Shown piece by piece: positions 1 to 5,000 of a DNA stretch of 5,000 nucleotides. This stretch comes from Chloroflexota bacterium (GTDB lineage: Bacteria > Chloroflexota > Dehalococcoidia > Tepidiformales > Tepidiformaceae). The notes below the pieces were generated by a model. It saw only the letters and a list, made by a program, of their open reading frames with translations. It did no database searches and was not told the origin of the DNA. Location of the stretch: contig CAUJEQ010000143.1 of assembly GCA_963169135.1 (NCBI GenBank), forward strand, positions 1 through 5,000, written 5' to 3'. The stretch's first letter is position 1; each line of letters starts with the position of its first letter. A program made the translations under genes and the position numbers.

Positions 1-14
1 CGCAAACCCGGGGT

Positions 15-20
15 GAGGTG
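15..20 (+). promoter_or_regulatory. Ribosome binding site of the small membrane protein gene
   Basis: GAGGTG lies five bases before the ATG at 26 and matches the 3' end of 16S rRNA well. It supports 26 as a genuine start and is the main reason to treat this short frame as a real gene. Only 25 bases precede the ATG in the window, so the promoter, if there is one here, cannot be seen. Confidence 0.7.
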
Positions 21-25
21 TCGCG

Positions 26-274
26 ATGTCAGCGGGCAGTCTACGAAGGATTCACGAGGAAGAGGGTGGCCACGCGGTGCTGGCCATCGCCGTCCTGCCG
101 GCGGCTGTGGGAGCCGTACTGCTGGGCATCGGCGCCGCGAACGACACCGGCTGGCTGGCGATCGCCGGCGGCATCGTGACGGGGCTCGGGATCGTCTTCT
201 ATGACGTGGCGCGTCACTCGACGATCGACAAAGGGATGTACGGACGGCTCGACCGGCTGGACGGGAACGAGTAG
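26..274 (+). CDS. Small two-helix membrane protein of unknown function
   Basis: The product has 82 residues and I do not recognise its family. Two hydrophobic segments are visible, about residues 17-38 (rich in Ala, Val, Leu and Gly) and 42-59 (Gly/Ile/Val-rich, with W43 at its start), separated by a short Asn-Asp-Thr turn. The N-terminus has R7 and R8 followed by three glutamates. The C-terminal tail, about residues 60-82, is charged and polar (R63, K69, R74, R77). This suggests a hairpin in the inner membrane with both ends in the cytoplasm, which is inference from the charges. There is no cleavable signal peptide or Cys motif. The start has a good ribosome binding site, and the stop codon overlaps the ribosome binding site of the CoA-transferase gene, with a 10-base gap. 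The two are therefore probably co-transcribed and perhaps translationally coupled. Co-transcription alone does not show that this protein acts in CoA metabolism. An antisense frame (41-316) crosses this locus but has no comparable start context. Confidence 0.72.
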   Translation: MSAGSLRRIHEEEGGHAVLAIAVLPAAVGAVLLGIGAANDTGWLAIAGGIVTGLGIVFYDVARHSTIDKGMYGRLDRLDGNE

Positions 275-279
275 GGGAG
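273..279 (+). promoter_or_regulatory. Ribosome binding site of the CoA-transferase gene, overlapping the upstream stop codon
   Basis: AGGGGAG is placed five bases before the ATG at 285, and its first two bases are part of the TAG stop (272-274) of the upstream gene. This fixes the CoA-transferase start at 285. The in-frame ATG at 201 lies inside the upstream gene and would add 28 residues that do not resemble the start of a CaiB-type domain. The overlap of stop and ribosome binding site is typical of translational coupling. Confidence 0.75.
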
Positions 280-284
280 CGCCG

Positions 285-2651
285 ATGCTGAAGCCATACC
301 GCGTGCTGGACCTCACGAGTGGCCGGGCCGACCTGGGGCCGATGATCCTGGCGGACCTCGGAGCCGAGGTGGTGAAGGTGGAACCGCCGGGCGGGGCGCC
401 CGCGCGAGATGATGCGCTGCGCTTCGCCGCCTACAACCGGAACAAGCGGAGCGTGACATTCGACCTTTCGAGCGCGGATGGGCGGGCTGCATTCCTCGAG
501 CTGGTGCGCGGCGCGGACTTCCTCTTCGAGGATGCGGGACCGGGCGAAATGGCTGCGCTGGGCCTGGGCTGGGACCAGCTGCGGGAGGTAAACCCGCAGC
601 TGGTGTACGTGGCGACCACGCCGTTCGGGCAGGACGGGCCCTACAGCGGGCACGCGACGACGGACCTCACGCTGGCGGCGATGGGCGGGATGATGGCGCT
701 GAACGGCGACCCGGACCGGCCGCCGGTGCGGGTTTCGGTGCCGCAGACGTGGCACCACGCGGCCGCCGAGAGCGCGGTGGGAGCAATGGTGGCGCACCAC
801 CTTCGGGAGCGGACCGGGGTTGGCAGATTCGTGGATGTGTCGGTGCAGGCGGCGGTGTTCTGGACGGGGCTGCAGGCGATGATCGCGGCGGCGATACAGG
901 GGAAGGACATGGAGCGGGCGGGCACGGCGCTCCAGCTGGGGACGCTCACGCTGCCGCTGGTCTACCCGTGCGCGGACGGCGAGGTGGTGATGATCGGGAA
1001 CGGGCCGACGCTCGTGCCGATCGTGCCCTGGATGGTGGCGGACGGCGTCGTGCCCGAGTCGTGGATCACAGACGAGGAATGGGCCAGTTATGACATGAAG
1101 GTGCTCCAGGGGCTGCCGCTCAACCACGACTACGAGGAAGTGATGGCCCGCCTGGCGGACTGGACGCGGAAGTTCACGAAGCAGGAGCTGCTTGAACGAG
1201 GGCTGGCGAACGGGGTGACGATCGCACCCGTGGCGACGATCCCGGAGCTGCTCGACTTCGACCACCTGCGGGAGCGGGACTACTGGCGGGACCTGGAAGT
1301 GCGGCCGGGAGTGACCGTGCGGGGCCCCGGCGCGTTCGTGCGCGCCTCCGGGAAGCCGATCGCACGGGAGCGCGGGGCGCCCGCGGCGGGCGAGGCGAAC
1401 GGGGTGATCGAAGCGCGCGCTCCGCGGGCGGCGGCGGCGCCCAGGCCGGGACTGCCGTTCGAGGGGCTGAAGGTGGCCGACTTCTCCTGGATCGGCGTTG
1501 GGCCGATCACCGGGAAGTACCTGGCGGACCACGGGGCGGACGTCATCCGGGTCGAAACGGCCAACCCGCCGGACCGGCTGCGGGTGGCGGGGCCGTTCAA
1601 GGACGGCGTGTTCGGACCGAACCGGTCGCAGTTCTACGGCGCGTTCAACACGTCGAAGCGGTCGATCGCGTTGAACCTGAAGACACCGGAGGCGCAGGAG
1701 ATCGCGCGGAAGCTGATTGCCTGGGCGGACGTGGTGCTGGAGTCGTTCACGCCGGGGACAATGGCGAGCCTGGGCTTGAGCTACGAGGACGCGAAACGGG
1801 TCAACCCGGACGTGATCTACGCGAGCACATGCCTGATGGGGCAAACGGGGCCGGCGGCGCCGCTGGCGGGGTACGGGTACCACGCCGCCGCGATCTGCGG
1901 GTTCTACGAAGTGACCGGGTGGCCGGACCGGCCGCCCTCGGGGCCGTTCACGGCCTATACGGACACGATCGCGCCGCGTTTCCTGGCGTCGGCGGTGATG
2001 GCGGCGCTCGACCACCGGGCGCGAACGGGCGAGGGGCAGTACATCGAGCAGTCGCAGATGGAGACGTCGCTCTACTTCCTGGCGCCGGAAATCCTGGACT
2101 ACCAGGTGAACGGACGGGTACCGCGGCGGATGGGGAACGAAGACCCTGCGATGGCGCCCCACGGGGCCTACCCGGCTGCGGGCGAAGACGAGTGGATCGG
2201 GATCGCGATCGAGGACGACGCGCAGTGGGGCTCGCTGGTCTCGCTCCTGGGCGCACCGGCATGGGCGGCCGACCCCGCCTACGCGACGGCGGCGGGGCGG
2301 CTGGCCAACCGGGCTGCGATCGACGCCCACCTGGGGAAGTGGACCGCCGGCCAGGACATGCACGAGGCGATGGCCCGGCTGCAGGCGGCGGGCATCCCGG
2401 CGGGGGCGGTCCAGCGTTCGAGCGACCACCTGGGGGACCCGCAACTGGCGCACCGGCGGTTCTTCCACCCGCTGGAGCACGGGGAGATGGGGACGGTGCC
2501 GTACGAGGGCCACCAGTTCCTGGTCAGCGGGTACGAAAGCGGGCCGCGGTCGGCGGCGCCGTGCCTCGGGGAGCACTCGATGGAAGTGCTGCTCGACGTG
2601 CTCGGGCTGGGCGAGGACGAGGTGGCGCGCCTCGCGGCCGGGCTGGGGTAG
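285..2651 (+). CDS. Tandem two-domain class III (CaiB/BaiF family) CoA-transferase
   Basis: A 788-residue protein, about twice the length of a usual family III CoA-transferase (about 400). It contains two complete copies: residues 1 to about 370, an Ala/Pro/Arg-rich linker at about 370-389, then a second domain from about 390. Each copy has the N-terminal start (VLDLTSG; LKVADFSW), the A-D-V/E-V-V-hydrophobic-E strand, the NKRS or SKRS box and the TG-x-G box. Family enzymes move CoA between carboxylic acids through an aspartyl-CoA intermediate. Aligning by eye to formyl-CoA transferase around Asp169, with no gaps between the PP and TG boxes, places D560 of domain 2 at the catalytic position (YTDT) and W156 of domain 1 there (QTWH). 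Domain 2 is therefore probably catalytic and domain 1 structural or substrate-shaping. The DMSP-cleaving enzyme DddD, as I recall it, has the same fused plan with its active Asp in the second half. That is a parallel in architecture and does not establish substrate. Substrates here are unknown. Codons end mostly in G, unlike the next genes. The protein is cytoplasmic, with no signal peptide. Confidence 0.93.
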   Translation: MLKPYRVLDLTSGRADLGPMILADLGAEVVKVEPPGGAPARDDALRFAAYNRNKRSVTFDLSSADGRAAFLELVRGADFLFEDAGPGEMAALGLGWDQLREVNPQLVYVATTPFGQDGPYSGHATTDLTLAAMGGMMALNGDPDRPPVRVSVPQTWHHAAAESAVGAMVAHHLRERTGVGRFVDVSVQAAVFWTGLQAMIAAAIQGKDMERAGTALQLGTLTLPLVYPCADGEVVMIGNGPTLVPIVPWMVADGVVPESWITDEEWASYDMKVLQGLPLNHDYEEVMARLADWTRKFTKQELLERGLANGVTIAPVATIPELLDFDHLRERDYWRDLEVRPGVTVRGPGAFVRASGKPIARERGAPAAGEANGVIEARAPRAAAAPRPGLPFEGLKVADFSWIGVGPITGKYLADHGADVIRVETANPPDRLRVAGPFKDGVFGPNRSQFYGAFNTSKRSIALNLKTPEAQEIARKLIAWADVVLESFTPGTMASLGLSYEDAKRVNPDVIYASTCLMGQTGPAAPLAGYGYHAAAICGFYEVTGWPDRPPSGPFTAYTDTIAPRFLASAVMAALDHRARTGEGQYIEQSQMETSLYFLAPEILDYQVNGRVPRRMGNEDPAMAPHGAYPAAGEDEWIGIAIEDDAQWGSLVSLLGAPAWAADPAYATAAGRLANRAAIDAHLGKWTAGQDMHEAMARLQAAGIPAGAVQRSSDHLGDPQLAHRRFFHPLEHGEMGTVPYEGHQFLVSGYESGPRSAAPCLGEHSMEVLLDVLGLGEDEVARLAAGLG

Positions 2652-2671
2652 CGGTTTTGGGGCCTGGCATA

Positions 2672-2701
2672 GCGACCGCAGCACCCTGTTGCGGCTACGC
2701 T
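2672..2701 (+). promoter_or_regulatory. Weak promoter-like element upstream of the flavoprotein gene
   Basis: TACGCT at 2696-2701 fits a TAnnnT-type -10 box, preceded by GC. The best -35 at proper spacing (18 bases) is GCGACC at 2672-2677, which matches TTGACA in only three places. The idea is supported by a similar GCTACACT upstream of the next gene and by the gap and codon-usage change separating this gene from the previous one. The promoter is inferred only and could be absent, with read-through from upstream instead. Confidence 0.25.
2676..2694 (+). terminator. Hairpin after the CoA-transferase gene, possible terminator without T-tract
   Basis: CCGCAGCA pairs with TGTTGCGG around a CCC loop, giving an 8-pair stem that includes one G-T (G-U) pair. 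It begins 24 bases after the TAG stop, where a terminator would be expected. No run of T follows, so it is not a textbook intrinsic terminator. It could instead be a transcript-end stabiliser or chance structure in GC-rich DNA. It also overlaps the region where a -35 element for the next gene would lie. Confidence 0.3.
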
Positions 2702-2720
2702 TGGAGGTGACACCCCTCCA
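2702..2720 (+). other. Hairpin pairing a perfect but displaced Shine-Dalgarno-like sequence with its complement
   Basis: GGAGGTGA at 2703-2710 is a full match to the anti-Shine-Dalgarno end of 16S rRNA, but no start codon lies at a useful distance: TTG is at 2729 and ATG at 2735. TGGAGG (2702-2707) can pair with CCTCCA (2715-2720) over a 7-base loop, hiding the site in a stem. It may be a ribosome standby or regulatory leader structure, or a remnant. If transcription starts just after the -10 candidate at 2696-2701, part of the stem would be missing from the mRNA. Confidence 0.3.
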
Positions 2721-2721
2721 C

Positions 2722-2725
2722 GGAG
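2722..2725 (+). promoter_or_regulatory. Probable ribosome binding site of the flavoprotein gene
   Basis: GGAG lies nine bases before the ATG at 2735. It is only three bases from the alternative in-frame TTG at 2729, which is too close. This favours ATG 2735 as the start. Confidence 0.5.
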
Positions 2726-2734
2726 CCTTTGCCC

Positions 2735-4057
2735 ATGACCACCTCCTCGACGTATGACCTGATCGTTATCGGCAACGGCTCTGCCGGCGACAACATCGCC
2801 CGCACCCTCGGCCGGACGGGCCTCCGTGTCGCGGTCGTAGAGCGCGCACACCTTGGCGGCGAATGCCTGAACGACGGCTGCGTGCCGAGCAAGGCCCTCA
2901 TCGACCTCTCGAAGCGCGCCGCCGATGAGGGTCTCTCCTGGGATGAGGTGGTCGCCCGCGTCCACGCCGTCCAGCTCCTGGTCCGGGGCACCGACCCGAA
3001 CGGCGGGTTCGCCGACGACGGTATCGAGCTGGTCTGGGGCGATGCCCGCTTCACCGCGCCCACGGAGGTCCAGGTTGATGGCCGGGCCTTCCGGGGGACC
3101 AACGTCGTCGTCGCGACCGGGACCGGCCCCGGCCTCCCGCCCATCCCCGGCCTGGCCGAGGCCCAACCCCAGACCAACCGCACCATCTTCACCCTCCCCC
3201 GCTTCCCCGCCCGCCTGGCCGTCATCGGCGGCGGCCCGATCGGCCTCGAGCTCGGGCAGGCGTTCCGCCGCCTCGGCGCAGAAGTGACCATCTTCGAAGC
3301 CCTCGACCGCATCGCCGCCACCGAGGACGCCGAGGTCTCCCTCGAACTGACGAAGCTCTTCGAGCGCGAGGGCATCCGGGTCGAGGCCGGCAGCTCCATC
3401 GAGCGCGTCGACCGCGCCGAGGATGGGAGCGTCACCGTCGCCACCGCCCGCGGCCGGTTCGAGTTCGACGACATCCTGGTCGCCGCCGGGCGCACGCCCC
3501 AGGTGCCCGAAGGACTCGAAGCCCTCGGCCTCGAACGCGACCGGCGCGGCTTCATCACCATCTCGCCCTGCGGGAAGACGAACCTGGACGGTCTCTGGGC
3601 GGCGGGCGACATCACCGGGAAGTTCCAGTTCACCCACTACGCCGGCTACCAGGCCCACCACATCGCGAAGCACATCGAGTCAGGCGTCTGCGAGCCCATC
3701 CCCGACACGCTCGTGCCCTGGGCGATCTTCACCGAGCCGGAGATCGGCCACGCCGGGATGACCGAGCGGCAGGCGCGCGACGCCGGCATCGAGGTCCGCG
3801 CCGCCCGGCTGGATGCGGCCGACCTCGACTGGTTCCGCACGACGAGCCAGCCGGACGGCTTCGCGAAGGTCATCGTCGACGCGAAGACCGGGGTGCTCCT
3901 TGGTGCCCACTTCATCTGCGCCCGCGGCAGCACGCTGGTGGGCGAAGCCTGCCTGGCGATCCAGCACGGCCTGACCGCGCGCCAGGTCGCCAGCACCATC
4001 CACCCGTATCCGACCGCCTCCGAGCTCTTCCGCTGGGTCTGCGCGAAGGCCGTATGA
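2735..4057 (+). CDS. FAD-dependent pyridine nucleotide-disulfide oxidoreductase (dihydrolipoamide dehydrogenase/mercuric reductase-like)
   Basis: A 440-residue cytoplasmic flavoprotein of the class I disulfide oxidoreductase family. In order: FAD-binding GxGxxG at residues 13-18 (GNGSAG), the redox-active pair C44 and C49 in GGECLNDGCVPSK, a second dinucleotide fold at 165-170 (GGGPIG), the FAD-contact AAGD motif ending at D292, and a C-terminal dimerisation domain (TEPEIG, then HPYPTASE at 423-430). E188 at the end of the second NAD-fold strand favours NADH over NADPH by family rule. In lipoamide dehydrogenase and glutathione reductase the C-terminal active site is His...Glu (HPTxSE). Here Y425 takes the His place while E430 remains. 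Mercuric reductase also has Tyr near here, but its C-terminal Cys pair and N-terminal metal-binding domain are both missing. The substrate is therefore open, and Lpd or MerA labels would be over-calls. No pyruvate or 2-oxoacid dehydrogenase subunits are adjacent. The start is ATG 2735 on ribosome binding site spacing; TTG 2729 would add two residues. Codons end mainly in C. Confidence 0.93.
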   Translation: MTTSSTYDLIVIGNGSAGDNIARTLGRTGLRVAVVERAHLGGECLNDGCVPSKALIDLSKRAADEGLSWDEVVARVHAVQLLVRGTDPNGGFADDGIELVWGDARFTAPTEVQVDGRAFRGTNVVVATGTGPGLPPIPGLAEAQPQTNRTIFTLPRFPARLAVIGGGPIGLELGQAFRRLGAEVTIFEALDRIAATEDAEVSLELTKLFEREGIRVEAGSSIERVDRAEDGSVTVATARGRFEFDDILVAAGRTPQVPEGLEALGLERDRRGFITISPCGKTNLDGLWAAGDITGKFQFTHYAGYQAHHIAKHIESGVCEPIPDTLVPWAIFTEPEIGHAGMTERQARDAGIEVRAARLDAADLDWFRTTSQPDGFAKVIVDAKTGVLLGAHFICARGSTLVGEACLAIQHGLTARQVASTIHPYPTASELFRWVCAKAV

Positions 4058-4076
4058 AAAGCCGTTGACGGTTGGC

Positions 4077-4097
4077 CAATGGCCTGAAGGTCCATTG
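4077..4097 (+). terminator. Bulged hairpin between the flavoprotein and YprB-like genes
   Basis: CAATGG (4077-4082) pairs with CCATTG (4092-4097). Inside it CC (4083-4084) pairs with GG (4089-4090), closing a TGAA tetraloop and leaving T4091 bulged. It starts 20 bases after the TGA stop at 4055-4057. No T-run follows, so termination is only a possibility. Its position just upstream of the putative promoter at 4103-4131 would also suit an operator. It is a short palindrome that could be chance. Confidence 0.3.
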
Positions 4098-4102
4098 CGC
4101 AC

Positions 4103-4131
4103 TTCGCAGTTGGTCGTTTCCCCGCTACACT
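4103..4131 (+). promoter_or_regulatory. Candidate promoter of the YprB-like gene, predicting a leaderless mRNA
   Basis: TTCGCA (4103-4108) and TACACT (4126-4131) are 17 bases apart, and each matches its sigma-70 consensus hexamer in four of six places. The -10 box ends eight bases before the ATG at 4140. Transcription would therefore begin at or within a base or two of the start codon. No Shine-Dalgarno sequence is present in the bases before the ATG, which fits leaderless translation. Confidence 0.45.
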
Positions 4132-4139
4132 CCGCACAT

Positions 4140-5000
4140 ATGTTCGGCGACATCCCGGCGGCGCCTCCCGCAACCAGCCCGCTCCGCGCCCGGCTGCGGG
4201 CCGCGCTCCACCAGCCGGTCCGCGGCGAGCCTCTTGTGCGCGACGCCAGCGTGACTGCGCGGGCGGACCTTTCCGGGCTTGGCGGGCGCTGGTTCGAGTC
4301 GCCCCTCGGGCCCGGGTACGTCATCGAAAGCGTCTACGAGGCCGGCCACCTGCACGGCGCCATCCCCCTCCATCGCGCCCTGGCGGTCGACCCGGTGCGC
4401 CTCGCCGGGCAGATCCGCGACCCCCGCCTCGGCGAGGTCAGCCCGGCGGCCTTCTGCTACGTCGATACCGAGACGACGGGCCTCGGGGGCGCCGGCACGA
4501 TGGTCTTCCTCGCGGGCGTGGCGCGCTTCGACGGCGGCACCCTCCGGCTCCGCCAGTACCTCCTCCCGGGGCCCGAGTTCGAAGGCGGCCTCCTCGGCGG
4601 CCTGGGCGACGACCTGGCGACCGCCGGCGCCCTCGTGAGTTACAACGGCAAGTCGTTCGACGTCCCGGCGCTGGAAGTGCGCTACATTCTCTCGCGTCAG
4701 CGTCCGGGCCTCCGGGCCATGCCTCACCTGGACCTCCTCCACCCCAACCGCCGCCTGTTCCGGGGCGTCATCGACTCGCACCGCCTGGTCCACGTCGAAC
4801 GCGACCTCCTCGGCTTCGAACGCGAAGACGACTGCCCCTCGGCCGAGGTCCCCGAGCGGTACTTCCGCTTCCAGCGCTCGGGCGACCCCACCCACATCCT
4901 CCCGGTGCTCCGCCACAACGCCTGGGATATCCTCTCGCTGGTCGCCCTGGCCGCCCACCTGGCCGCCGTCTGCGAGGGCCCGGACTACCCCCTGCAGGCC
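4140..5000 (+). CDS. YprB-like RNase H-fold (DnaQ-like) exonuclease domain protein, 3' end beyond window
   Basis: The frame is open for 287 codons to the last base with no stop, so the gene is partial. The N-terminal part (residues about 45-80) has the YprB-type pattern of an aromatic/Gly strand followed by HLHGAIPL. The nuclease domain then shows all the metal-site motifs of the DnaQ-like/RNase H-like fold: YVDTETTGL with D109 and E111 (Exo I), YNGKSFD with N169 and D174 (Exo II), and HNAWDILSL with H259 and D263 (Exo III). Between them DLLHPNRRLF and the ERDLLGFER segment are characteristic of YprB (Pfam RNase_H_2, by recollection). It is a predicted metal-dependent 3'-5' exonuclease on DNA or RNA. 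The physiological substrate of YprB proteins is, to my knowledge, not settled. In Bacillus the family protein continues into a C-terminal helical repeat region, which would lie past the edge here. Start ATG 4140 is chosen because the conserved N-terminal segment follows it and no Shine-Dalgarno-supported alternative exists. Codons end mainly in C, as in the gene before it. Confidence 0.9.
   Translation, partial: MFGDIPAAPPATSPLRARLRAALHQPVRGEPLVRDASVTARADLSGLGGRWFESPLGPGYVIESVYEAGHLHGAIPLHRALAVDPVRLAGQIRDPRLGEVSPAAFCYVDTETTGLGGAGTMVFLAGVARFDGGTLRLRQYLLPGPEFEGGLLGGLGDDLATAGALVSYNGKSFDVPALEVRYILSRQRPGLRAMPHLDLLHPNRRLFRGVIDSHRLVHVERDLLGFEREDDCPSAEVPERYFRFQRSGDPTHILPVLRHNAWDILSLVALAAHLAAVCEGPDYPLQA

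Noticed and set aside
201..284. Upstream in-frame ATG for the CoA-transferase
   Set aside because: It would overlap the small membrane protein gene by 74 bases, and the extra 28 residues are unlike family N-termini. ATG 285 has a well-placed ribosome binding site.
846..851. First idea that the catalytic residue of domain 1 is at Q188-A189 (and E593 in domain 2), after the TG-x-G box
   Set aside because: Counting residues in formyl-CoA transferase from memory puts Asp169 upstream of that box, in the ALGDS segment. The corrected positions are W156 and D560.
285..2651. Naming the fused CoA-transferase DddD (DMSP lyase)
   Set aside because: Only the two-domain plan and the active-site asymmetry are shared. 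No dddB, dddC, dddT or regulator is adjacent and sequence identity could not be measured.
1829..2710. 293-codon + strand frame overlapping the second CoA-transferase domain
   Set aside because: It is an out-of-frame reading of conserved CoA-transferase sequence, with a Gly/Arg/Ala/Pro-rich product.
2729..2734. TTG start for the flavoprotein
   Set aside because: The GGAG site is only three bases away from it but nine from ATG 2735, and TTG adds just two residues.
2279..3673. 464-codon open frame on the - strand opposite the CoA-transferase end and the flavoprotein
   Set aside because: It lies antisense to two well-recognised genes, spans their intergenic gap, and its product is a low-complexity Gly/Ala/Asp/Glu-rich string with no family motif. 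Long antisense frames are expected in GC-rich DNA.
2735..4057. Calling the flavoprotein mercuric reductase or part of a mer operon
   Set aside because: There is no C-terminal Cys-Cys, no N-terminal metal-binding domain, and no merR, merT or merP neighbour. The 82-residue membrane protein at 26-274 lacks the Cys pairs of Mer transporters.
4125..4958. 277-codon - strand frame opposite the YprB-like gene
   Set aside because: The + strand encodes all three exonuclease motifs there; the antisense product has no recognisable motif.
1..5000. Defence, phage or mobile-element system
   Set aside because: No repeats, transposase, integrase, CRISPR, toxin-antitoxin or restriction motifs were seen. The YprB-like nuclease stands alone with metabolic neighbours.

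Overview
This is a GC-rich bacterial window with every recognisable gene on the + strand. Base composition, strong Shine-Dalgarno sites on some genes and apparent leaderless organisation of another fit a GC-rich Chloroflexota- or Actinomycetota-like genome. No marker gene is present, so the taxon is only a guess. I see no tRNA, rRNA, CRISPR array, insertion sequence or phage gene, and every stretch longer than about 90 bases is coding.

Layout: (1) 26-274 encodes an 82-residue protein with two membrane segments and no recognised family. (2) 285-2651 follows after only 10 bases and encodes a 788-residue tandem fusion of two class III (CaiB/BaiF) CoA-transferase domains. The second domain keeps the catalytic aspartate (D560) and the first has tryptophan at the aligned place (W156). 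Genes 1 and 2 look like one transcription unit. (3) An 83-base gap holds two hairpins and a weak promoter-like element. (4) 2735-4057 encodes a 440-residue FAD/NAD pyridine nucleotide-disulfide oxidoreductase that looks like dihydrolipoamide dehydrogenase or mercuric reductase, with a C44/C49 redox pair but tyrosine where the catalytic histidine usually sits. (5) An 82-base gap holds a hairpin and a promoter-like element ending 8 bases before the next start. (6) 4140 to the window edge encodes a YprB-type RNase H-like 3'-5' exonuclease-fold protein. It has no stop codon in the window and is partial at its 3' end.

The three larger genes do not form an obvious pathway: acyl-CoA metabolism, thiol/flavin redox chemistry and nucleic-acid processing. 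The most notable points are the asymmetric active sites of the fused CoA-transferase, the altered C-terminal active site of the flavoprotein, and an abrupt change in third-position codon preference (G-ending to C-ending) at about position 2,650 although all genes share a strand. I do not find a new multi-gene system here; it reads as an ordinary chromosomal region with a few details worth checking.
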